A program made the position numbers and the translations under genes. 64,000 nt of DNA from Candidatus Syntrophocurvum alkaliphilum (GTDB lineage: Bacteria; Bacillota; Syntrophomonadia; Syntrophomonadales; Syntrophomonadaceae): the NCBI RefSeq assembly GCF_009734445.1, contig NZ_CP046457.1:1296001-1360000 (forward strand), in the 5' to 3' direction. The notes below the pieces were generated by a model. It ran no database searches and was not told where the DNA came from. It saw only the letters and a program-made list of their open reading frames with translations. Within the stretch, counting starts at the first letter, position 1; every line of letters begins with the position of its first letter. Shown piece by piece: positions 53,692-61,058 of the stretch.

Positions 53692-54006
53692 CTATTTTTG
53701 AGGAGTAAATTTTTGAGCTTTTATTACCATTAAAATAGTTACAATAATAAATAAAATCCAAGATATTGTTATACTATAATTAAGGTCAAAACTATAGCCA
53801 ATAGATCCAAGTATGATTATTGCAGCTAGTAGGTAGAGATAATCACCAATAAATCTCCCTATACCCTTTGCTCTCATGTAGTCTTGGGCTTCTTTTGATG
53901 CAGTATTATATCCAGCAATTAGGCTTTCTCCACCAAAATGCTTAATAATGATACCCATTCCAACTAATAATAATGCAATAACTCCATGTATTATTAATAA
54001 TCCCAC
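53692..54006 (-). CDS. DUF3784 family membrane protein
   Basis: This 104-residue protein has three membrane segments (about residues 3-20, 53-70 and 77-96). The DUF3784 signature SLIAGYNTASKEAQDYMRAKGIGRFIGDYLYLLA lies between the first two. Function is unknown. It is followed closely by a GGGGACGGTTCC repeat and preceded by a strong terminator, so it is probably a single-gene unit. Confidence 0.8.
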   Translation of the reverse strand: MGLLIIHGVIALLLVGMGIIIKHFGGESLIAGYNTASKEAQDYMRAKGIGRFIGDYLYLLAAIIILGSIGYSFDLNYSITISWILFIIVTILMVIKAQKFTPQK

Positions 54007-54090
54007 AATTATATCCTCCCTGAATTAATTCTTAAGTTATTTAATTAAATTATACTACATAATCAAAAAATGCTTTTAATCTTTGTCACT

Positions 54091-54122
54091 AAAAAAAAGC
54101 TTGGCAATGCCAAGCTTTTTTG
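54091..54122 (-). terminator. Terminator between the M15 peptidase and DUF3784 genes
   Basis: AAAAAAGCTTGGC pairs with GCCAAGCTTTTTT around a 3-base loop. It is placed 60 bases beyond the peptidase gene and upstream of the DUF3784 gene. Confidence 0.88.
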
Positions 54123-54150
54123 AACACCGGAATATATACCAATCTGAAAG

Positions 54151-54180
54151 TGAGTCAGAAGGAACCGTCCCCTTTGACTC
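54151..54180. repeat. GGGGACGGTTCC palindromic repeat (inverted orientation)
   Basis: TGAGTCAGAAGGAACCGTCC followed by CCTTTGACTC abuts the stop codon of the peptidase gene. One base differs in the left arm (CAGAAGG for CAAAAGG). Confidence 0.85.
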
Positions 54181-54181
54181 G

Positions 54182-55336
54182 TTATCTTATTATTTCGTAG
54201 TGCATTGCATCATTGAATCTGTTGCCCCAACTGAATCCTGCAGGTTTGAAGGCTTTTTCCCAAAGGATTAAGTTAGGGTGATTTGGTTCATTTGTTGGAC
54301 AGACGTATCTAAGATTACCAGCCGCATTTATGTCTATAGCGGTTCCCCAAGAATGGTTACTTAAACCTCTTGAAGGGTTCCACATAACATGTCTAGGAAC
54401 CCATGTCCCATCCATAGTTTCAATAAGACTTAGTAATGGTACTTCTCGCCCATTTATATTGGCAGTACCTTTTTTGATCAATGTAAATGCATGTATAAAG
54501 TTTGGAGCAGCATTTTTATGTACCTGCACTTGTCTATTTAAACCAGGTAGTGTTATTGTTACTATATTTTCCTGTACCCATACTGGATCTATTTCTATTC
54601 TACCACCCTGTAATGACCTGTACCTAAATTGGCCAAATTCTCCATTTACTTTACTTAAATGTGGATATCTATGAATATCTGTGCGACTTCCTCTAGAAAC
54701 AGTTGTATTGGTGTTATTATTTGTATTAGCATTATAAGTTAGTGAAGCTCTATAAGCATTACTTTTTGCTACTTCTTCTTGTAAAGCTAATTTTGTTTGT
54801 GGACCTACAATACCATCAGCTTGTATCCCTTTAGCTCTTTGAAAGTTCTCAACTGCATTATGGGTATTTTGACCAAATATACCATCTACACCATATGTAT
54901 TAAAACCTTGTCTTGTTAAGTCGTCTTGTAATGCACTAACTGCCTCCCCTCTGCTACCTATAGATAATGTTTGGTCACTATACCTAAGTGAAGCTCTTAA
55001 TGCAATACTTTTAGCTACTTCTTCCTGCAAAGCTGATTTTGTTTGTGACCCTACAATACCATCAACTTGTATCCCTTTAGCTCTTTGAAAGTTCTCAACT
55101 GCATTATGGGTATTTTGATCAAATATACCATCTACACCATATGTATTAAAACCTTGTCTTGTTAAATCATTTTGTAAGACACTGACAGCAGCTCCTCTAC
55201 TTCCTACAGATAATGTCTGGTCACCATACACACTAGCTTCTGCCTTTGGTAAAAAAGCAAATACTAGTAAAATAAAAATACTTAAAAATAAGACCTGTTT
55301 ATGTTGTAATGTAAACGTAAAAACACTTCCTTTCAT
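54182..55336 (-). CDS. Secreted peptidoglycan-binding D,D-carboxypeptidase (M15 family)
   Basis: The protein has an N-terminal signal-like segment (VLFLSIFILLVFAFLPKAEA). Two nearly identical peptidoglycan-binding repeats of about 80 residues follow, each with LSxGSRGxAVSxLQNDLTRQGFNTYGVDGIF and AVENFQRAKGIQxDGIVGxQTK. A C-terminal VanY/M15-type peptidase domain carries SNHSWGTAIDINAAGN and a final AMHYEIIR, holding the zinc His/Asp/His ligands. It should trim wall peptides outside the cell. The start is uncertain. MKGSVFTF at 55336 is chosen, and the frame continues upstream to 55390. Two GGGGACGGTTCC repeats lie at its borders. Confidence 0.88.
   Translation of the reverse strand: MKGSVFTFTLQHKQVLFLSIFILLVFAFLPKAEASVYGDQTLSVGSRGAAVSVLQNDLTRQGFNTYGVDGIFDQNTHNAVENFQRAKGIQVDGIVGSQTKSALQEEVAKSIALRASLRYSDQTLSIGSRGEAVSALQDDLTRQGFNTYGVDGIFGQNTHNAVENFQRAKGIQADGIVGPQTKLALQEEVAKSNAYRASLTYNANTNNNTNTTVSRGSRTDIHRYPHLSKVNGEFGQFRYRSLQGGRIEIDPVWVQENIVTITLPGLNRQVQVHKNAAPNFIHAFTLIKKGTANINGREVPLLSLIETMDGTWVPRHVMWNPSRGLSNHSWGTAIDINAAGNLRYVCPTNEPNHPNLILWEKAFKPAGFSWGNRFNDAMHYEIIR
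54760..55235 (-). repeat. Tandem duplication encoding the two peptidoglycan-binding domains
   Basis: Two copies of about 240 bases, roughly 54760-54995 and 55000-55235, are almost identical in DNA, including silent positions (for example CTTTAGCTCTTTGAAAGTTC in both). This indicates a recent in-frame duplication within the peptidase gene. Confidence 0.75.
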
Positions 55337-55390
55337 TATTTTATAATAGGCGATTATTAAAAGTTTAACTATTTCGACATTATAGGACAA

Positions 55391-55779
55391 ACAGCCAATT
55401 GACTACTAATAAACCCTCACCTTGCTTCATTCATTAATTAAGGCAGTATTGTAAAATCACTATAATTTTGTTTGTTTTTTAATAATAGTGGTTTTTTATG
55501 CTAACATGTCCATTTATCACAAAAGAAAAAAAGAGTCAAAGGGGACGGGTTGGAGTGACCCCACATGATGGTGTTTGGAGGGGTGAATTTTTGTATTCTA
55601 CATTATTATTGTAGCTAATAAAAATATAATTCAAAATACAGTTATACTATATTCAACGTCGATAATTTGAAGCTATATATATATATATAAGCATCTATAA
55701 AACATTTTTTGTTCCTTGTTATTGTATAATAGAAAAAAGCATAATAAAGATTTTTAACATTTTGAATGAGGGTGATAAT
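55391..55779. other. Intergenic region between divergent genes
   Basis: About 390 bases. It holds the promoter regions of the M15 peptidase gene (minus) and the small gene at 55780 (plus), a truncated copy of the GGGGACGGTTCC repeat at 55533-55549, and a TA dinucleotide run at about 55675-55689. I see no known RNA element. Confidence 0.5.
55533..55549 (+). repeat. Truncated GGGGACGGTTCC repeat
   Basis: Only the left half, GAGTCAAAGGGGACGGG, is kept. The sequence then departs into GTTGGAGTGACCCC and the closing arm is missing. Confidence 0.7.
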
Positions 55780-56076
55780 ATGGACGGGTCAAGTTTATTT
55801 ATATTTATTCTAGGTGGGATTGCATATATAATAATAGTCATTCAAGATAAATTAGGATGGGTAGATGTATATGGAGGTTCGCAAAGTAACCTACCAGAAG
55901 TTAATGCTAGATATTCTTATTTAAAAGCTAAAGGAGTAAAATGCAGATTAAAAACTAAGACTCATCCTTTTAGCCGCATGCAACTTTCTCAAACTACTAC
56001 AGCTGTTATAGAAGTTAAAAAAAGTCATGAAGCTAAAGCTCGAGATTTGTTAAATGAATTTTATTTTAATTGTTAA
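55780..56076 (+). CDS. Hypothetical membrane-anchored small protein
   Basis: This 98-residue protein has one N-terminal membrane helix (about residues 5-22, LFIFILGGIAYIIIVIQD). A small alpha/beta domain follows, in which ARYSYLKAKGVKCRLKTKTH and TTAVIEVKKSHEAKARDLLNEF resemble the betaalphabeta layout of DUF2007-type domains. That likeness is weak. The ATG at 55780 is preferred because GAGGGTGAT precedes it by 5 bases. An in-frame ATG lies six codons upstream. Function is unknown. Confidence 0.6.
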   Translation: MDGSSLFIFILGGIAYIIIVIQDKLGWVDVYGGSQSNLPEVNARYSYLKAKGVKCRLKTKTHPFSRMQLSQTTTAVIEVKKSHEAKARDLLNEFYFNC

Positions 56077-56084
56077 AATAAAAA

Positions 56085-56115
56085 TGAGTCAAAAGGAACC
56101 GTCCCTTTTGACTCA
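56085..56115. repeat. GGGACGGTTCC palindromic repeat acting as likely bidirectional terminator
   Basis: TGAGTCAAAAGG pairs perfectly with CCTTTTGACTCA around AACCGTC. On the minus strand it is followed by TTTTTATTTT. It lies between the converging ends of the gene at 55780 and the binding-protein gene at 56132, where no other terminator is present. Confidence 0.85.
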
Positions 56116-56131
56116 CTGTTTTTAATTCTGA

Positions 56132-57085
56132 TTATCTTTCATTTATATGATCTGCAAGATCGCTTATTGATTCAATTCCTAATGCATCAGCATCAGCTTG
56201 GCGCATCATTATTGTATAAGTGTTGTTAAATGGAGCATAGTCTAACCATACTAAATCATTTTTCTCTAAGTCTTCTTGTTTAACTGCTTCATAACACTCT
56301 TGAGAATCTGTAATTGCTTCTTCGTGCTCAAGGTAGGTTAACCATGCAGTTCCAGTGTATTCCCAATAAATATCTACATCACCATTTAGTAATGCTTCAC
56401 GTACTACTACGCTTCCACTTAAGTTTGTATTATCTTCAACATCAAAACCCGCATCTTCTAATACTGCTATAGTAATTGCTCCAAGTAATAGCTGCTCAGT
56501 AAATTCTTTAGAACCAACTGAAATTTCACCTGCATTTTCAGCCTGTTCTCCGGTTAGGATTCCTTCACTATTTAACCAATCTACAGCAACCTGTGTTACA
56601 TCTTTACCATCTACATCTACTGAAGCATTTAGTTCAAGCATGGTATCTGTGTCTAAAGCATCACTTACTGGTTGCATTAATTCTTCTAACTCAGGATATT
56701 GTTCAATTACGTCTGTACGTACTACTGGCGCAGGATTGTAAACCGGGAAGAAGTTTTTATCATCTACAAGGTTTACTAAATCAAAGGCTGCTATACGTCC
56801 ATCAGTTGAGAATCCCATAGCTGCTGCTACCTGGTGCTCTCTTAAGGCACCATATGTAATACCTAAGTCCATAACTTCAACATCATCAAATTCAAAACCA
56901 TATACTTGTACTAGCTCAGGAAGTCCATCTGGTCTTACTGAAAATTCATGGTCCGTAGCAAATACCCAGTCATCAATTTCACCTGGTGCACCAGCTTGAC
57001 CAGCACAGCCAACTAATAGTAGTGCAAAAACACTAATGATAGCTACTAAAGTTGTCATCTTTTTGGATTGTTTTAAAGATAGCAT
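56132..57085 (-). CDS. Glycine betaine/osmolyte-binding lipoprotein, circularly permuted (copy 1)
   Basis: This 317-residue lipoprotein (lipobox LLLVGC, Cys27) is the ligand-binding part of an OpuC/ProX-type osmolyte transporter, held outside the membrane. The lobes are in swapped order. Residues about 38-177 (FSVRPDGLPELVQVYGFEF, FSTDGRIAAFDLVNLVDDKNFFPVYNPAPVVR) correspond to the usual C-terminal half. Residues about 187-317 (ISVGSKEFTEQLLLGA, DIYWEYTGTAWLTYL, YAPFNNTYTIMMRQADA, ISDLA) correspond to the usual N-terminal half. A short linker, LTGEQAENAGE, joins them. The start at 57085 is set by GGAGGGG. It is the last gene of its four-gene operon. Confidence 0.9.
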   Translation of the reverse strand: MLSLKQSKKMTTLVAIISVFALLLVGCAGQAGAPGEIDDWVFATDHEFSVRPDGLPELVQVYGFEFDDVEVMDLGITYGALREHQVAAAMGFSTDGRIAAFDLVNLVDDKNFFPVYNPAPVVRTDVIEQYPELEELMQPVSDALDTDTMLELNASVDVDGKDVTQVAVDWLNSEGILTGEQAENAGEISVGSKEFTEQLLLGAITIAVLEDAGFDVEDNTNLSGSVVVREALLNGDVDIYWEYTGTAWLTYLEHEEAITDSQECYEAVKQEDLEKNDLVWLDYAPFNNTYTIMMRQADADALGIESISDLADHINER

Positions 57086-57107
57086 ATAAATCCCCTCCAT
57101 TTTTAAA

Positions 57108-57839
57108 TTAAGTAATCTTTATACCCCTTTGTTCTAGAATTGCTAATAAATGATCGAAAGTTAGTGCTAATAATGCACTTAATATACATCCTACTAACAG
57201 TAATGATAATCGTTGTACCTGAATCCCAGTTACTATTAAGTGTCCTAGTCCTCCAGCGCCTATGAATGTAGCCAAGGTTGCGGTTCCAACATTTATTACT
57301 ACAGCGTTACGAATACCTGCCATTATTACAGGAAATGCTAATGGCATTTCTATTTGGTATAATATCCTATAGTTTGGCATTCCCATACCTTTAGCTGCTT
57401 CAATTACACCTGGTGGTACACTTTTTATTCCAGCATATGTGTTTCTTAAAATTGGTAGTAATGAATAACACCATAGAGCAAAAACTGCTGTATAAAATCC
57501 TAGGCCAAATATTGTGAAAAATAATGCTATGATTGCTAAACTCGGTACTGTTTGAGCTACATTAACTGTATTCTCAATAAATGGGCCTATTGCTCCTACT
57601 TTTTCCCTGCTTATTATTATTCCTAGAGGAATAGCTGTTAGGATAGCTGCTATGGAAGATACTAATACCATGGTTATGTGTTCCTGAGTCAATCGCAATA
57701 TATAGTCATAACTCAACACCCTAGCTGCCATAGCACCTCCGGGATTGTTTACAAAGTAAATTGTTATTCCTATTCCTAAACCAATAAATAATATTACAGG
57801 AATAAATTTTAACCATAAGTTATTACTATGCTGCATCAT
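57108..57839 (-). CDS. Osmolyte ABC transporter permease (copy 1, promoter-distal)
   Basis: This 243-residue membrane protein has five or six helices and the permease coupling motif EAAKGMGMPNYRILYQIEMPLAFPVIMAGIRNAVVINVGTATLATFIGAGGLG, typical of OpuBB/OpuCB/OsmW-type subunits for glycine betaine, choline or carnitine. Its start overlaps the end of the ATPase gene by 14 bases. It is nearly identical in DNA to the copy at 61059-61790. Confidence 0.93.
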   Translation of the reverse strand: MMQHSNNLWLKFIPVILFIGLGIGITIYFVNNPGGAMAARVLSYDYILRLTQEHITMVLVSSIAAILTAIPLGIIISREKVGAIGPFIENTVNVAQTVPSLAIIALFFTIFGLGFYTAVFALWCYSLLPILRNTYAGIKSVPPGVIEAAKGMGMPNYRILYQIEMPLAFPVIMAGIRNAVVINVGTATLATFIGAGGLGHLIVTGIQVQRLSLLLVGCILSALLALTFDHLLAILEQRGIKIT

Positions 57840-58938
57840 CTTTCATCAGCTCCAATATATATGCTATGGTTAGTACTCCTTTAGGTTCTTGGTTGTCGTT
57901 TAATACTACAGCATATTTTTCTCCTGTATTTAACATTGCAGATAGTGCATCTCCTAATGTTGCTTCATCTTGAACTAAGCTACTGCATGGTTTTATTAAG
58001 CTTTCTAAGGCTTTATTTTCCTTGTTGTTTAGTATGTGCTTAGTTTCTAAGATTCCACAAAATCTTAAGTTTTCATCAGTTACCGGTAAAGCTTTTGCTT
58101 TGCTATCTAGTAGTTGTTTGGATGTTATTTCTGATATGGTGTTTAGGTTTATGCTTGGTAATTTTGTATTTAGTACATCTTTTACTTTGATTAAGTTTAA
58201 TCTTTTGATTGAGCGATTGCTTCCAATTAATGATTCTACAAAGCTATCTGCTGGAGAACTTAATAAGTTGTTGGGTTCATCATACTGTATAAGGTTGCCT
58301 TCGCGCATTACCGCAATTTTATCTCCCATTTTTATTGCCTCATCTATATCATGAGTTACAAATATTATGGTTTTGTTTATCTCTTTTTGTAGTCTTATAA
58401 ACTCATTTTGTAAGTGGGTTCTTGTTATTGGATCAACTGCTCCAAATGGTTCATCCATTAATAATATAGGTGGATCAGCTGCTAAGGCTCTTGCTACTCC
58501 CACTCGTTGCCTTTGACCACCACTTAGTGCATCTGGTTTCCTGTTTCTATAAATTTCAGGATCTAATCCAACTAAATTTAATAGTTCATCTATCCTTGAA
58601 TTTATTTTTGATTGCGACCACTTTTTCTCTTTTGGTACTGTTGCAATGTTTTCTGCTATTGTCATATGTGGAAATAAGCCTATTTCTTGTATTACATAAC
58701 CTATGTTTTGGCGCAGTTCTATTGGGTTTAGATTGGTTGTATCAGAATCATTTATTTTTATTATTCCTGATGTTGGTTTTACTAAGCGATTTATCATCTT
58801 CATCGTGGTTGTTTTACCACAACCTGATGGACCTACAAATACACATGTTTCTCCTTCGTTTATTTGCATATTTAAATTATTAACTGCTGGTACTTCTGAA
58901 CCCGGAAAAACTTTATGCAGATTCTCTAGTTTTATCAA
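57826..58938 (-). CDS. Osmolyte ABC transporter ATP-binding subunit with CBS domains (copy 1)
   Basis: The 370-residue ATPase has Walker A GPSGCGKTTTMKMI (about residues 37-50), signature ALSGGQRQRVGVARALA, and Walker B ILLMDEPFGAVDPITRTHLQNEF, followed by the switch TIIFVTHDIDEA. A C-terminal tandem CBS region (about residues 245-370, including LPVTDENLRFCGILETKHIL and DALSAMLNTGEKYAVVLNDNQEPKGVLTIAYIL) is the usual ionic-strength or c-di-AMP sensing module of OpuA/OpuC ATPases. It is identical in protein sequence to copy 2. Confidence 0.95.
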   Translation of the reverse strand: MIKLENLHKVFPGSEVPAVNNLNMQINEGETCVFVGPSGCGKTTTMKMINRLVKPTSGIIKINDSDTTNLNPIELRQNIGYVIQEIGLFPHMTIAENIATVPKEKKWSQSKINSRIDELLNLVGLDPEIYRNRKPDALSGGQRQRVGVARALAADPPILLMDEPFGAVDPITRTHLQNEFIRLQKEINKTIIFVTHDIDEAIKMGDKIAVMREGNLIQYDEPNNLLSSPADSFVESLIGSNRSIKRLNLIKVKDVLNTKLPSINLNTISEITSKQLLDSKAKALPVTDENLRFCGILETKHILNNKENKALESLIKPCSSLVQDEATLGDALSAMLNTGEKYAVVLNDNQEPKGVLTIAYILELMKDDAA

Positions 58939-58957
58939 AGCACTACACCTCCTTTTT

Positions 58958-59578
58958 TTAGACTCTAGTGCGATGTTCTGCCCACTTTAATAGTCGGTCT
59001 GCTACTATTGCTACAATTGAAACAAAAATTGCTCCTACTAGTACTGAGTTCATATTCCACTGTGAGATTCCTCGGAATATGAATTCTCCTAATCCACCTG
59101 CTCCTACAAAGGATGCTATGGCTCCTATTCCTATTATCATTACTACTGATGTTCTAATTCCTGCCATTATAATAGGCCATGCAAGTGGTAGTTTGATTTT
59201 GCGCAATATATTAGTTTCATTCATTCCCATACCTTGTGCAGCTTGTATTACAGCAGGATCTATCTCCTCTATACCTGTATATGTGTTACGTACTATTGGT
59301 AATAAAGAGTATAGAACCAATGCTATTACACCTGTTTTAAAACCTATGCCAAATAGGGGTATTAACAGGCCAAATACTGCTAAGCTTGGTATGGTCATTA
59401 TTACTTGGCATATGTAAAGTACACCTCTTGCCAAGACTTGGTAATAGCTAATTAGGACACCTAATCCTACTCCTATTAGCACTGCAAAACCTACAGATAC
59501 TCCGACTAATACAATATGCTCTGCTGTTAATCTGATTACATTGTCTAGATTGTTAATAAAGTAATACCATAAATCCAT
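58958..59578 (-). CDS. Osmolyte ABC transporter permease (copy 1, promoter-proximal)
   Basis: This 206-residue permease is the first gene of the operon and pairs with the second permease to form the channel. It carries IQAAQGMGMNETNILRKIKLPLAWPIIMAGIRTSVVMIIGIGAIASFVGAGGLGEFIFRG, the coupling segment of the family, and five helices. The gene is preceded by a long leader that holds a riboswitch-like structure. Ribosome binding site sequence is weak (GGTGAT). Confidence 0.93.
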   Translation of the reverse strand: MDLWYYFINNLDNVIRLTAEHIVLVGVSVGFAVLIGVGLGVLISYYQVLARGVLYICQVIMTIPSLAVFGLLIPLFGIGFKTGVIALVLYSLLPIVRNTYTGIEEIDPAVIQAAQGMGMNETNILRKIKLPLAWPIIMAGIRTSVVMIIGIGAIASFVGAGGLGEFIFRGISQWNMNSVLVGAIFVSIVAIVADRLLKWAEHRTRV

Positions 59579-59696
59579 ATAATCACCATTTTTGTGTGAA
59601 GCGGGTAAGAAAATAAAGAAAGAAAGGCATAGAGCGTATGAACCTAGACCTATTGTTTAGTCTAGACCTTAAAGTATGTATCACATTCTTTCTCAC

Positions 59697-59812
59697 AACG
59701 CCTACGAAGTTAGCTGACGGATTCGGACTGTAAGGTAGCCCTACCACTTACGTGGACTCACCCCATTAATTCGGTTCCCCCGCTTCTCATATTTTTGAGA
59801 ACTCGGCGTTTA
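59697..59812 (-). promoter_or_regulatory. ydaO-type c-di-AMP riboswitch aptamer upstream of operon 1
   Basis: Read on the minus strand, the leader starts AACGCCGAG, runs through GGGGGAACCGA, GGGGTGAGTCC, GGTAGGGCTACC and TCCGAATCCGTCAGCTAAC, and closes with TTCGTAGGCGTT. It shows the conserved blocks of the ydaO/yuaA family, including the outer AACGCC/GGCGTT stem and the GUAGG/CUAAC core. This family binds cyclic di-AMP and usually switches expression off. Control of an osmolyte importer fits known targets well. A downstream stem with a T-rich end (59600-59696) could be the switching terminator. Confidence 0.85.
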
Positions 59813-59822
59813 ATTCATAAGT

Positions 59823-59860
59823 AATGTTAGCATAATCTATTTGAATAATGGAAATCATAA
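59823..59860 (-). promoter_or_regulatory. Probable promoter of operon 1
   Basis: On the minus strand TATGCTAACAT, an extended -10 like sequence, lies just upstream of the aptamer. The equivalent TATGCTAATAT is found at the same distance in operon 2 (about 63769-63779). The -35 region is not clear. Confidence 0.45.
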
Positions 59861-59974
59861 TTCTTTCATATCTTTAAATATCATATTGTTTTTGACTATG
59901 AGAGTTTATTTTATATATTTTCAACTATAAATTCTTTATAAATCTTTAAAATATTGTTTGTATCGTACTTAACT

Positions 59975-60012
59975 AAAAAAAACCTGTTCTTAAAAAAGAA
60001 CAGGTTTTTTTT
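59975..60012 (-). terminator. Terminator of operon 2
   Basis: AAAAAAAACCTGTTCT pairs with AGAACAGGTTTTTTTT around a 6-base loop. It lies 58 bases beyond the binding-protein stop of operon 2. Confidence 0.92.
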
Positions 60013-60032
60013 TAGTTTTATATATTGTTAAG

Positions 60033-60062
60033 TGAGTCAATAGGAACCGTCCCATTTGACTC
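60033..60062. repeat. GGGACGGTTCC palindromic repeat, slightly diverged
   Basis: TGAGTCAATAGGAACCGTCC followed by CATTTGACTC. Two compensating changes keep the stem nearly intact. It is placed between the operon 2 stop and its terminator. Confidence 0.8.
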
Positions 60063-60070
60063 GATTTTGA

Positions 60071-61036
60071 TTATTGTCTTTGATTAATAAGTTCAGCAAG
60101 ATCGCTTATTGATTCAATTCCTAATGCATCAGCATCAGCTTGGCGCATCATTATTGTATAAGTGTTGTTAAATGGAGCATAGTCTAACCATACTAAATCA
60201 TTTTTCTCTAAGTCTTCTTGTTTAACTGCTTCATAACACTCTACAGGATCGGTAATTGCTTCTTCGTGCTCAAGATAGGTTAGCCATGCAGTTCCTGTGT
60301 ATTCCCAATAAATATCTACATCACCATTTAGTAAGGATTCACGGACAACTACACTTCCACTTAAGTTAGTGTTATCTTCAACATCAAAGCCAGCATCTTC
60401 TAATACTGCTATAGTAATTGCTCCAAGTAATAGCTGCTCAGTAAATTCTTTAGAACCAACTGAAATTTCGCCTGCATTTTCAACTTGTTCGCCAGTTAAA
60501 ATTCCTTCACTATTTAACCAGTCTACAGCAACCTGTGTTACATCTTTATCATCTACATCAACTGCTCTATTTAGTTCAATCATGGTATCTGTGTCTAAAG
60601 CCTCACTTACTGGTTGCATTAATTCTTCTAACTCAGGATATTGTTCAATTACGTCTGTACGTACTACTGGTGCAGGATTGTAAACCGGGAAGAAGTTTTT
60701 ATCATCTACTAGGTTTACTAAATCAAAAGCTGCTATACGTCCATCTGTTCCAAACCCCATTGCTGCAGAGACTCTGTTTTCCTGTAAGGCACCATATGTA
60801 ATGCCTAAATCCATAACCTCAACATTATCAAACTCAAAGTCATATACTTGTACTAGCTCAGGAAGTCCATCTGGTCTTACTGAGAATTCATGGTTCGTAG
60901 CAAATGTCCATTCATCAATTTCACCTGGTTCACCTGGTGCACCAGCTTGACCAGCACAGCCAACTAATAGTAGTGCAAAAACACTAATGATAGCTACTAA
61001 AGTTGTCATCTTTTTGGATTGTTTTAAAGATAGCAT
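60071..61036 (-). CDS. Glycine betaine/osmolyte-binding lipoprotein, circularly permuted (copy 2)
   Basis: This 321-residue paralogue of the protein at 56132-57085 has the same lipoprotein signal and the same swapped lobe order. Compared with copy 1 it has about 25 substitutions and a 4-residue insertion after the lipid anchor (a GEPGE repeat). Differences cluster in the first lobe (for example GALREHQVAAAMGFST against GALQENRVSAAMGFGT), and the C-terminus ends LAELINQRQ instead of LADHINER. The changes could shift ligand affinity or choice. The start at 61036 is set by GGAGGGG. Last gene of operon 2. Confidence 0.9.
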   Translation of the reverse strand: MLSLKQSKKMTTLVAIISVFALLLVGCAGQAGAPGEPGEIDEWTFATNHEFSVRPDGLPELVQVYDFEFDNVEVMDLGITYGALQENRVSAAMGFGTDGRIAAFDLVNLVDDKNFFPVYNPAPVVRTDVIEQYPELEELMQPVSEALDTDTMIELNRAVDVDDKDVTQVAVDWLNSEGILTGEQVENAGEISVGSKEFTEQLLLGAITIAVLEDAGFDVEDNTNLSGSVVVRESLLNGDVDIYWEYTGTAWLTYLEHEEAITDPVECYEAVKQEDLEKNDLVWLDYAPFNNTYTIMMRQADADALGIESISDLAELINQRQ

Positions 61037-61058
61037 ATAAATCCCCTCCATTTAAAAA

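Larger units (their letters stand above)
56980..59591 (-). repeat. Near-identical direct repeat, copy 1 (matches 60931-63542)
   Basis: From the signal-peptide region of the binding-protein gene to about 13 bases upstream of the first permease gene, the DNA is almost base-for-base the same as the segment 3951 bases to the right. I saw only isolated differences (for example GTTCTAGAAT against GTTCTAAAAT near 57137). Outside this block the two operons remain homologous but clearly diverged. Confidence 0.9.
59579..60070. other. Leader of operon 1 and the gap to operon 2
   Basis: About 490 bases. From left to right it holds an expression-platform region (about 59590-59696), a c-di-AMP-type aptamer (59697-59812), the likely promoter (about 59823-59860), a terminator for operon 2 (59975-60012) and a GGGACGGTTCC-type repeat (60033-60062). 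Confidence 0.7.

Noticed and set aside
55675-55689. TA dinucleotide run as a functional repeat
   Set aside because: It is short and lies in AT-rich intergenic DNA. No structure or signal supports a role.
58470-58883. Leucine-rich plus-strand frame repeated identically at 62421-62834
   Set aside because: The identity only reflects the duplicated DNA. It lies inside the ATPase gene on the other strand and has no independent signals.
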